Shown piece after piece: positions 23,146-33,281 of a stretch of DNA of 64,000 bases. The notes beneath the pieces were generated by a model. It worked only from the letters and a program-made list of their open reading frames with translations, was not told the DNA's origin and searched no databases. Source of the DNA: Cinnamomum chago (taxonomy: Eukaryota > Streptophyta > Magnoliopsida > Laurales > Lauraceae); NCBI GenBank assembly GCA_038049695.1, contig CP142455.1:23349501-23413500 (forward strand), given 5' to 3'. Made by a program: the position numbers and the translations under genes. Each line of letters opens with the position of its first letter. Position 1 is the stretch's first letter.

Positions 23146-23430
23146 ACAAAAAGCACTTTCACCGACGTTTTTTAGCGACGTTTCTATAAATTCGTCGGTA
23201 AAGGGTGACATTTATCGACGTAATTAATATCGTCACAAAAAGTAACTAATTTACCGACGTTTCTTAAAAAACGTCGCCAAAAGTAAGCTTTTTACCGACG
23301 TTTTTCAATAAAACATGGGTAAAAATTGTTTTTCCCGACGTTTTTAATTTCGTCGTTAAAAAGATGACTTCTAACTTTTTATTTAAAAAAAAAGTGATAA
23401 AATTTTTACCGACGTTTTAAATACGTTAAA
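23146..23430 (+). repeat. Second, internal block of CACTA subterminal repeats
   Basis: GCACTTTCACCGACG, TTTTTTAGCGACGTTTCTATAAATTCGTCGGTAAAG and repeats of TTTACCGACGTTT follow. This closely resembles the first 100 bases of the element at 18931 but lacks the CACTACAACA terminus. It lies just before the transposase gene. It may be the original 5' end of the element, with 18931-23145 added later by fusion with another copy. Confidence 0.7.
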
Positions 23431-23560
23431 GATGTATCTCCATTGAAAAAGATGATTGAAGCAGGCCCAATGAGCTGGACCTCATAAACACATTCAATTT
23501 ATTCAATATAGGTGAGTGGATTCTATTTCTAATTGCTAATTACTTGTGATTTGGTCAGAT

Positions 23561-26500
23561 ATGGACAGGAGTTGGATATTACATTATCGGAACCGATTTA
23601 GTGCGGAGTACATAGCTGGGGTAAACTCATTTATTGATTTTGCAAAGGCGAATTCGGGCGGGGCAGTGTTGATTAACTGCCCGTGTAACGATTGTTGTAA
23701 CCATCGGAAGCATGACTATGTAACCGTGAGAAGTCATCTGCACATTAAAGGAATGATGGTCCATTACCTACGGTGGATATATCACGGGGAACCCATAGTT
23801 CAACCCGATGATTCGGATGAGAGCGATGATGAATCAGAAGATAATCAAGATGAGTACAATGAGTTGATAGATGATCATCATAGGGGAACTTACTTGGAGG
23901 GAGATACTCAAGAGAGGGATGATTTTGAAAATTTGTTGAATGCTTCTCAGCGAGGCCTTTACCCAGGATGCAAAAGCTCAGATACTCTGTTATCATTTGT
24001 CATCAAGATACTGCACGTGAAGGTAGAAAGTGGGTGTAGCAATAAGTCGTTCGACAAGGTCCTGCAGATTTTTAAGGACTTCTTACCCGAAGGTCATGTG
24101 GTGCCGGCATCAATTTACGAGGTGAAGAAATTATTACGTGACTTGGGCATGGGATACAAGAACATAGATGCCTGCAAACACAATTGTGTGTTGTATTGGA
24201 AGGAGAATGCTCAATTGGATAAATGTCCAGAATGTGAAGAGCCTAGGTACAAGATCAATGATGGCAAGCGAAAAAAGATCCCTCATAAGGTGCTCCGTTA
24301 CTTCCCATTGACACCGAGGTTACGCAGATTGTATATGTCAAGGAAGACAGCCACATAGATGAGATGGCATAGTGATAAGCGCGTTGACGATGGGATAGCG
24401 CGGCATCCGGCTGATTCAGTGGAATGGAAAGAATTTGATAAGAAATATCCAGAGTTTTCCCAAGAGACACGTAATGTGAGGTTGGGGTTAGCCACTGATG
24501 GATTCAATCCTTTTGGTAACATGAGCACCTCTTATAGCATGTGGCCTGTCATACTTATGCCCTATAATTTGCCACCATGGATGTGCATGAAGGAGCCATT
24601 CATGATGATGTCATTACTTATGCCAGGACCAAACTCACCTTGAAACGATATCGATGTATATCTGAGGCTCTTGGTTGATGAGTTGAAGGAGTTGTGGGAT
24701 CATGGTGTATCTACTTATGATGCCTCCACTAAACAAACCTTTCAAATGCATGCGGCTGTGATGTGGACGATAAATGACTTTCCTGCGTATGGTAACTTGT
24801 CTGGGTGGAGTACAAAAGGTTATAACGCACGCCCCTCGTGTAACGACACCTCGTTAGGGGTGAGGTTGAAAGATAAGATTGGGTACATTGGACATCGAAA
24901 ATACTTGGAAGTAAACCACCAATGGTGTAGAAGCAAGGCCTTCAACGGTCAGCCTGAGCATGAAAAGAGGTCTTTGGATCTACAGGGGCAAAAGGTACTA
25001 GACCAGCTCGAAGAACTACATCCGGTCAGGTTTGGCAAGAATAACAAAAGACCGCGTGACTCTGGAGAGTTGAATTGGACAAAGAAAAGCATCCTATTTG
25101 AATGGCCCTACTGGAAGTGCAAAAAACTCCACACAACCTTGATCCTATGCACATTGAGAAGAACATCTGTGTAGCCTTGGTTGGAACAATGTTGGGCATA
25201 AAGGGCAAAAACAAGGACATCGAGAAAGCACGTAAGGATTTGAAAAATATGGGCATCAGGCCAGAGTTGCATCTAGTGGAGAGGGGTGATGGATCCAGCT
25301 TGAAGCCGCATGCCTCTTACACTCTAGCACCAAAAGACAGAGATGGATTTTATGAATTCTTGAAGTCGATCAAATACCCAAACAGCTATGCCACGAACCT
25401 CTCGAGGTGTGTAACCTCAAAAAATGATAAATTGGCTGGTTTAAACACTACACCAAAAATAGGAAATTGGAACGCTTTAGGAACGGTTTAACGGATTAGG
25501 AACGGAAGGATTAGGAACGCTTTTCCGTTCTAAAAGCGTTCCAATTTGGTACCAACCGTTCCTAATCCATTAATCCGTTCCAAAAACAGGAAATTGGAAC
25601 ACTTTAACGGATTAGGAACGGAAGGATTAGGAACGCTTTTCCGTTCCAATTTCCTGTTTTTGGTGTTGTGAAAGAGCCATGATTACCACATCCTTATCCA
25701 ACGGATCCTTCCTATTGGCATGCGTGGCTTTGTGAATAAGGATATTTATACAACATTGATTGAGTTAGGCAGCTTTTTCCAAGACCTCTGCTCGAAAACA
25801 CAGAGACACGATGATTTGAAAAAATCGGAGGAGCAGATAGTTTTAATATTGTGCAAGCTTGAGAGGATCTTTCCTCCTGCTTTCTTTGATGTGATGGTTC
25901 ATCTATCGGTTCACTTGCCACGCGAGGCCATTCTTGGTGGACCGGTGCAATATCGGTGGATGTACCCGATTGAAAGGTAATAGTTGATGACCATCGAAAA
26001 ATTATTTATATATTAGTGCAATTGTCTTGCATTGGAAATCATAATAGTTATCATTTGTTGTTTAAAGGTTTCTGAAGACCCTAAAGGGGTACGTTCGCAA
26101 CAGAGCACGACTTGAAGGTTCGATCGCCGAGGCTTACATTGTCAAAGAGTGTCTCACTTTTTGCTCAATGTATTTAAGGCAGACTGATCGAGTAGAGCGT
26201 TATGATGATGGTGGCGAACGGGGTGCGGGGATGTCGGTCTTCACACAAACTGTCCGTCCCATCGGGCTGATGCAAAGGGCACATGATCCTTCTCAAAGGG
26301 AGCGTGACATGGCTCATTGGTTTGTGCTGAATAATTGCCCCGAAGTGGAGCCATATCTACAGTATGTGCTTCAATCTAGCCATATGTATGCATTGCTTGT
26401 TAACTCATTTATTCATTCTCGTCTCGGACTGATTCATTAAAAGCTATCTTGAGTAGGGAACACAAGAATTTAGTGCAAGACGAAAGAGGTGGAGACGTCG

Positions 26501-27392
26501 GGCAAATACAACGAAAAGAATTTGCAGAATGGTTCAAACAACGTGTAAGACATAAAATGAAGAACTTTTTAATTGCTTGATGTTATTTGAGTATAAGCTT
26601 CAAATAACATTAGTCTAACACATTTGTCTTAATCTGCTTATGTAGATGAATCAATTGCGAACTATAGGGTCACCAGAAGCTCTTGATGAGATGTGGTCAT
26701 TAGCGAATGGCCCCAGATCCCTAGTGAATCTTTACTAGGGGTGTGATTGCAATTGCGTCCGATACCACACTGTAGACCGTGAGAAACGTCGTAGGAGCCA
26801 GAGTAGCGGCTTGGTCGTGGAAGGGGAATACGAAGGGGTGAAACATGACTACTATGGCTACATCTGCAAAGTCTGGGAATTGTCCTATCGGCACGGGGGT
26901 AAGGTGGTCTTATTTGAATGTGAATGGTACAACACTAGTACCAAGCACAAGATAAACATCGAAGACCATCTTACAAGCATTGATATCACGGGTCGTTGGT
27001 GTAAGGATGATCCATTTGTCCTACCAAGTCAGGTGAAACAAGTCTTCTATGTCAATGACACCGGTAGAGGAAAAAATTGGAGAGTTGTAGAACGGGTCAA
27101 GACTCGGGGAGTATGGGATGTGCCCGCTAAGCGGGATGACGACGGTGATGATGATGATGATGTGCCGGTTGATGCATTTCAGCAGGACGAAACGGCATTT
27201 GTTGTCCCAGTCCTCGTCGATGGTACTAGTGACCAATACTCTAGGAATGATATAGATCCTAAGATCGTTCTCAGTGATAAGTCAGCATACGAGGATGGCC
27301 AAGACGAGGATGAAACGCTGGCGGAATACGAAGATGATGAAGGGAATGATGGCCATAGTCAGGAAGATGATGATATTGAATATGACATGTAG
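23561..27392 (+). pseudogene. CACTA transposase (tnp2/TNPD type), disrupted
   Basis: The start is ATG 23561, after TTGGTCAG. Parts in order: Transpos_assoc domain (MDRSWILHYRNRFSAEY, then NCPCNDCCNHRKHD); acidic linker; tnp2 core (YPGCKSSDTLLSF, CPECEEPRY, then RNVRLGLATDGFNPFGNMS, YNLPPWMCMK, DFPAYGNLSGWSTKG); DUF4218 (25720-26362); an EWFKQRV exon near 26460-26548; DUF4216 (26815-27120, HDYYGYICKVWEL, VVLFECEWY); acidic tail to TAG 27390. It should cut and join the CACTA ends. Breaks: TAG at 24356, TGA at 24641, a frameshift near 25120, a MITE at 25446-25670, and TAG near 26736. Introns are recognised at about 25979-26067, 26363-26455 and 26549-26645. Not functional as it stands. Confidence 0.9.
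25446..25670 (+). mobile_element. 225-bp CACTA-like MITE inside the transposase gene
   Basis: Ends CACTACACCAAAAATAGG and, on the other strand, CACAACACCAAAAACAGG: inverted repeats of about 29 bases. AAA is duplicated on both sides (25443-25445, 25671-25673). The interior consists of repeated and inverted GGATTAGGAACGG/CCGTTCC words. Removing the insert and one AAA restores the reading frame across the site (KLAGL to SHDYH), which confirms the borders. It is non-autonomous, and its ends differ from those of its host CACTA, so a different family mobilised it. Confidence 0.9.
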
Positions 27393-27671
27393 TGTTTGCT
27401 TCGATTTTGCACATGTAACTATTAAGTAAATTAATGAAGAACTTTTCTTCCATAGAGTATGCTTAATTTCATTCGATTGTTGAAGGAATTTTCGTTCATG
27501 TTATTTTACCCTGCATATGAACAATTTTTGTTATGTTTATTTTAAAAGTATTATATGGTGTGTGCCATGTTATTACCTAGCTCGTTATATGACGTTCATG
27601 TTTGATTTATCCGTTGTTGCTTTCCTTTAAATTAAAATTGAAACGATTCAATTTTTCAACTCTAACACAGA

Positions 27672-28250
27672 ACATGATGAATACACCTCTCAAATACAAT
27701 CGTGGCAAAGACTCTCAACGTGTTAGGGAATGGACAAATGAGTTTGAACATAAACCATTTGAAAATGAAACTCCAATAGTAAAGCATGGTTCCCGCAAAA
27801 TACAACTGGCTCAGTGGCTGAGACTGTGTGGCAATTTCATCCCTGAAAGATATATAATGATAAAAATTGCTGAAACATTGCCACCGGCTTGGGATGCTGC
27901 AAAAATGAAGATATTTGAAGTCTTACGACCATGGCATGCAGTGGAGTTCGTCGACCTATTACAGTCATTTGAAAAATATATTCATCCCTTATGGATACAG
28001 TTCCGAAGAGAGAAAATGGTTGAAGGAATATCTGTTGGAGAACATTTGCTAAACAAGGAACAATTGTTTTACGATCTCAAAAGAAGAGGATTTGAACCGA
28101 ATATTGCAGATCTGGTGCGTTCAATAGTAAGCACTCTACCACCTCCTTGGCCGGTACAAGAAATCCATGCTAAGCTCAAGATTAATTTCCTAGACTTGAG
28201 GGAATTAGGAGAAATGCTAGAAGATATCGAGGTCGACATTAAATTTCAGG
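27672..28250 (+). CDS. Intact gag-like ORF carried between the two CACTA genes
   Basis: An open frame of about 190 codons from ATG 27675, preceded by a good acceptor (CTAACACAG). It ends with a possible donor (TTTCAG|GTTTTG at 28250), or at TAA 28262 if unspliced. It contains two related blocks: one with AETLPPAWDAAK followed by a helix (VDLLQSFEKY), one with VSTLPPPWPVQE followed by LRELGEMLEDIE. Between them is MVEGISVGEHLLNKEQL. This pattern resembles the UBN2-type gag of plant copia elements. The segment is bounded by a direct repeat of about 50 bp (27404-27452 and 28250-28300), which suggests insertion or capture. If spliced at 28250 it would join the Transposase_24 gene. Its function in the element is unknown. 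Confidence 0.5.
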
Positions 28251-28392
28251 TTTTGCACATGTAACTATTAAGTAAATTAATAAAGATCTTTTCTTACATG
28301 ATGACATGGTATTCAATCTTATTCTCTTATGATTTGTTCATTTATGGAGTAAGACATTTCTACATTTCACACATTATTCTTATCTTTATATA

Positions 28393-30721
28393 TCATAGTT
28401 GCAAAGGATGCCAAACGGAGTGAAAAAATGGGTCAAACCAGGAGAGTTGTCCCGTCAAGTGCAAGCATCCAATTATCTATTAAAGAGAGAAAGAACAATT
28501 AAGAAGAATGATGAAAAACTAGCGGCTCTAGGGCTCCCTCCGACTGCACGTACTATATCCGATTCGGCTAAAGGGACAAACGAGCAGGGAAAGAGGAATG
28601 TCTGTGGGAATGATAAGGATGAGAACTACATTCCCCCCCAAGATGATGATGTAGATGACGAGACATCATGGTCTCAAACGGATGAGGTAATCTTTCGTTT
28701 ATAATGTCTATGACGTGTACTTGAAAATACTAGTAACTTGTATGTGACACTGAGGCTCGAAATGATTTTCATTTCCATTTAGTGTAAATTGATGACATTC
28801 ACTTTGCTAATATTATTTTTTTGTGTTAATAATTATTTAATTTCCTTGTCAATTTGCTTTAAGCCAGATTACAGATATGCCTCGGGAAAACAGGGCGAGA
28901 CGTGCTCGGCAGGTTGCAGCTGCAGCCAGGTTAGATCCTGTGGAGAGCAAACCTGAGCCCTCGACGCAGCCTCCGCCAGCTGCTCTCGAGGTTACACGGG
29001 CCGGAGGATCAAGGAGCACCCCTGAATCGGCAGCCTCCCAGCCTCTGCTGATTGAGCCTTTGACCACACAGGCCCCGCCGACCCATCCTCCCGCGAGTTA
29101 TCATACGACCGGGAGCAGCGTAGGTGAGAAAATCGGAAAACCTTTTAAAGTGTAGAATGGTTCACCTCATATTTAGATTTGTGTTCTATAACTTTTTTTT
29201 CTTCTGATTTGTTCACCTCAAATATCATTTGTGTTCACTAACTCATTTAGCACTATCGTCTTAACAGCATCAGCCCCAGCCTCAGCTGAGACTCTTGGCC
29301 GTACCAGGGGTGCTACGCGAGGGAAGAATGCGGCAAAGCTGAGGAGACAGTTGGGTCATAACATCCCAGTCCCGATCCCTAGCTCCAGTCATAGGCCAGA
29401 GGGGGAACATGCCCCATCACTGGCTAACCATCTTGGGTTACCCATTAGAGAGGTTGCCCCAGTCAGTCCTCATGGCTGGAAGAAGCTTGACAGTGGGATC
29501 AAGCTTGCCTTCATCGCTGCAATCAAGGTAAACTGAAACGAGAAACATCAACCAAAGTTATTATAGTTGTGCTCCTCATTACAATATCTGATTATATTTT
29601 GTTATTACTAATGACTACTATGGCTATCCCCTAATTGCAGCAACTCTTTGAGATCGGGGACTACGAGGGTGATATGCAGCTTAGGACGAACATTGACCGC
29701 CAGTACGGGATCCTGTATAGGGGCTGGAAGTATGAGCTGCATACTCACTATCAGGTTCTCTTGGAGCAGGGGGTTCCCCGACCCCAGGACCACCCGGCAG
29801 AGGGTTGTACTCTAGCTGACTGGCAGCAGATGATCTCGCAGTGCTGGGAATCACCAGCCTAGAAGGTGACCTGGGAATGTTATATAAATGTCTTTATTAT
29901 AATCCAATGTAATTCTATTTGTAACGATTAAATACACTCATGCTATTGTATTATTGTTTTTCTATGTAGGCAAAGTCAAAGAAAGCTCAAGAGAGTCGAG
30001 CCTAGCTACCATACAATCATACGAGTGGCTCCCGGTCATTTGCCTCGAGGATGTCTATGATGGTACTGATTATATTCATATGAAGAAACTTGATTAAGTT
30101 TATTAATTTATCAATATGTATCAGGGTTCATATCTAATATAAAGCTATTTCAAATCTTAGGCGGCACAGAATGCCGGTCAAGCGCCGCCCATTACTCAGT
30201 TCTTCCGCGACACTCACTACAAACGAAAGAGTAATGAGTGGGTAAATGAGGTGGCTCAACAGAGACATGTACGTTTCCTAATAAATCAGTACTGAATGTA
30301 TAATGTCATAGAAGTATTCTAAATCCTTTATTGATTTAAATGGCAGGAGGCCTTGGTGCAGCGGACCGAGGAGCAGTCGCAACCCTCTATCACCACTCCG
30401 ATGACTGAGGAGCAGATTGCTGCTGATGTGCTTGGGAAGAGGTCGGGCTACATAAAGGGGTATGGGATATACTCGAGGACCTCTTCCTCTTCCACACAGT
30501 CTCGGGCACCGGACCCTGAGGTGGTCGCCCTGCGCGAGCAGCTAGCTGAGCAGGGTAGGAGGCAGGCTGAGCAGCTAGCTCAGCAGGACCGGAGGACACG
30601 CCAGCTTGAGGCCCTCGTTCAAAGGCTGGCAACTGTGACAGGAATAGATCCGGCCGCCTTTCTTGACACCACGGGAGAGAGCACTTCTGCTGGGGATGGC
30701 ACAGCTCCTAGAGGATCATGA
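28393..30721 (+). pseudogene. CACTA accessory protein, Transposase_24 family (TNPA-like position)
   Basis: Exons by GT/AG borders: about 28399-28686 (MPNGVKKWVKPGEL, acidic end); 28867-29124 (basic start RENRARRARQ, then Pro/Ala-rich); about 29264-29528 (GRTRGATRGKNAAK, then GWKKLDSGIKLAF); 29641-29865; 29970-30061; about 30161-30270 (ITQFFRDTHYKRK); 30347-30721 (EEQIAADVLGKRSGYIKGYG, then a Gln/Glu-rich coiled coil REQLAEQGRRQAEQLAQQ). Proteins at this position bind subterminal repeats and assist transposition. In-frame TAGs occur at about 29860 (before AAG|GTGAC) and about 30002, so this copy cannot make the full protein. It is the plus-strand counterpart of the gene at 4500-6376. Confidence 0.8.
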
Positions 30722-30832
30722 TGCGACTCTTTGGTTAGTAGAATACTTTCTTGAACAAATAACATATCATTTGTGTTATTAATTTATAAACACTCGTAAT
30801 GTAGGATTTGAACAAATTTTAACTGCACAGTA

Positions 30833-31192
30833 TGATTGCATTATCATAATCTTTCTCATCAACAAATACTCGTTCATCTATGTCATCCTTGATTGCATTA
30901 TCATAATCTTTCTCATCAACAAATACTCGTTCATCTATGTCATCCCTGATTGCATTATCATAATCTTTCTCATCAACAAATACTTGTTCATCTATGTCAT
31001 CCTTGATTGCATTATCATAATCTTTCTCATCAACAAATACTCGTTCATCTATGTCATCCTTGATTGCATTATCATACTCTCTCTCATCAACAATTACTTG
31101 TGCATCCCTGTCATCCTTGATTGCATTATCATAATATTTCTCATCAACAAATACTCGCTCATCTATGTAATCCTTGATTGCATTATCATACT
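30833..31192 (+). repeat. 57-bp minisatellite, about 6.3 copies
   Basis: Units begin TGATTGCATTATCATA at 30833, 30890, 30947, 31004, 31061, 31118 and 31175, an exact 57-base period with few differences. 57 is a multiple of 3, so open frames run through it in several phases; these are artefacts of the period. It lies just after the Transposase_24 gene inside the CACTA. Confidence 0.95.
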
Positions 31193-31195
31193 TTT

Positions 31196-32285
31196 GGGGG
31201 TAGAGTAACCTGTAGGAACTGACGGCTCTCAGATTGGACTCACGGTTAGGGAATTAGAGCCGAAAACCGACTCTTTTCCGACACTTAGGCCCGAAAATGG
31301 CCCGCCGGGGGTCCGAAAAGCGAATCGGGGACCGGAAAAATCAGGGACCGGCACAGACGGTTCGCACGGGGGTAGAGTAACCTGTAGGAACTGACGGCTC
31401 ACAGATTGGACTCACGGTTAGGGAATTAGAGCTGGAAACCGACTCTTTTCCAACACTTAGGCTCGAAAACGGCCCCCCGGGGGTCCAGAACGGGAATCGG
31501 CGACCGGCATGGACGGTTCGCACGGGGGTAGAGTAACCTGTAGGAACTGATGGCTCGCAGATTGGACTCACGGTTAGGGAATTAGAGCCGGAAACCGACT
31601 CTTTTCCAACACTTAGGCTCGAAAACGGCCCGCCGGGGGTCCGGAACGCGAATCGGAGACCGGAAAAATCGGGGACCGACACGGACGGTTCGCACGGGGG
31701 TAGAGTAACCTGTAGGAACTGACGGCTCACAGATTGGACTCACGGTTAGGAAATTAGAGCCGAAAACCGACTCTTTTCCAACACTTAGGCTCGAAAACGG
31801 CCCGCCGGGGGTCCGGAAAGGGAATCGGCGACCGAAAAATTCGAGGACCGGCACGGACGGTTCGCACGGGGGCTAGAGTAACCTGTAGGAACTGACGGCT
31901 CGCAGATTGGACTCACGGTTAGGGAATTAGAGCCGAAAACGGACTGTTTTCCAACACTTAGCTAGGCTCGAAAACGGCCCCCCGGGGGTCCGGAACACGA
32001 ATCGGCGACCGGAAAAGTCGGGGACTAGCACGGACGGTTCGCACGGGGGTAGAGTAACCTGTAGGAACTAACGGCTCGCAGATTGGACTCACGGTTAGGA
32101 AATTAGAGCCGGAAACCGACTCTTTTCAAACACTTAGGCTCGAAAACATCCCGCCGGGGGTCCGGAACGCGAATCGGCGACCGGAAAAATCGGGGACTGG
32201 CACGGACGGTTCGCACGGGGGTAGAGTAACCTGTAGGAATTGACCGCTCGCAGATTGGACTCACGGTTAGGGAATTAGAGCCGAT
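31196..32285 (+). repeat. GC-rich tandem repeat of about 172 bp, 6.4 copies
   Basis: The word TAGAGTAACCTGTAGGAA occurs at 31201, 31373, 31529, 31701, 31874, 32050 and 32222, giving periods of 172, 156, 172, 173, 176 and 172. Each unit carries ACGGTTAGG, GCCCGCCGGGGGTCCGGAA and GACGGTTCGCACGGGGG. It is far richer in G+C than everything around it and abuts the 57-bp array. A minus-strand open frame (31341-31854) with repeated PEG-like peptides arises from the repeat and is not evidence of a gene. Confidence 0.95.
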
Positions 32286-32689
32286 TTTGCTGACAATTTT
32301 TATAATTTATGTACATATATACATGTATATCTTTCGTTTATAATTTCATTAATTCAAGAGATGCTATTTTTTTTTTTTTTTTTTGCCATTGCAGATTGAT
32401 GGACGCTTTCTGATCGGATGCACACTTTGGTGTTGTTTTGTTGTTTTTAGTTTATTTGTATATGTAGTTTGGACATTTTTATTCGACTGTATTTTTATTA
32501 ATTTAGACATTTTTATTCGACTGTATGTTTATTAATTGTACCGTTTATTTAAGGAGATGAATGATTTTGTTTGGATGTATTATTGATTACAGTATGAGTA
32601 GTTTTATTTTTTATTACAGGTGTATAAGCAGGTTTATAGGAAAATTTAAACGAAAAACAAAAAAGTCGAGTTTAAAAAAATTATATACT
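32286..32689 (+). other. AT-rich CACTA spacer
   Basis: T-rich sequence with a 20-base T run near 32367-32386 and two copies of TGGACATTTTTATTCGACTGTAT-like sequence (about 32470-32526). No gene seen. Confidence 0.6.
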
Positions 32690-33281
32690 TTCACCAACGA
32701 AAATGAAAATTTCTTCGGTGAAGGTATTTTTACCGACGAAAAAATAACGTCGGTAATGTTTTTATTTTTTTTAATTTTATTTTACCGACGAAAAAAAAAC
32801 GTCGGTAATTGTATTTTGATTTTTTTTTATTTTTCTTTTATTTTTACCGAAGCACAAGAAAACGTCGGTAAAATATTTTTATTTTTATTTTTTTAATATT
32901 ACCGATGAAAAAAAACGTCGGTAATTGTATTTTGATTTTTTCTTTTTCTTTTATTTTTACCGACGCACAAGAAAACGTCGGTAAAATATTTTTATTTTTA
33001 TTTTTTTAATATTACGGACGAAAAAAAAACGTCGGTAGAGTATTTTAATTTATTTTTTATTTTTCTTATTAATTATGCCGAAGAAAAAAAACGTCGGTAA
33101 ATATAAAAAAGCTTCAGTGAAAATGATAATTTTACCGACAAAAAATTAATTCGTCGGTAAGGTATTTTCTTGACATTTTTTTGCCGACGACTGCCCGACG
33201 AAAAAAAAAACGTCGGTAAATCCTTTACCGACGTTTTTTGGACTTTTAGCGACGAAAAAAAACGTCGCTGAAGGTGTAATC
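32690..33281 (+). repeat. CACTA 3' subterminal repeats
   Basis: Many TTTTACCGACGAAAA and AACGTCGGTAAAAT words alternate with T-rich spacers. Two spacer-plus-motif units (about 32800-32890 and 32925-33010) are nearly identical. The last element, TTTTAGCGACG...CGTCGCTGAAGG, lies next to the terminus as at the 5' end. Confidence 0.9.

Noticed and set aside
30984-31208. Hydrophobic repeated ORF resembling a membrane protein
   Set aside because: Direct translation of the 57-bp minisatellite (19 codons per unit); an artefact of the period.
31341-31854. Minus-strand open frames of 90-129 codons with repeated peptides
   Set aside because: They lie entirely within the 172-bp tandem repeat and repeat with it; no start context or homology.
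30833-32285. CRISPR-like array of regular repeats
   Set aside because: Plant DNA; units are contiguous tandem copies without unique spacers.
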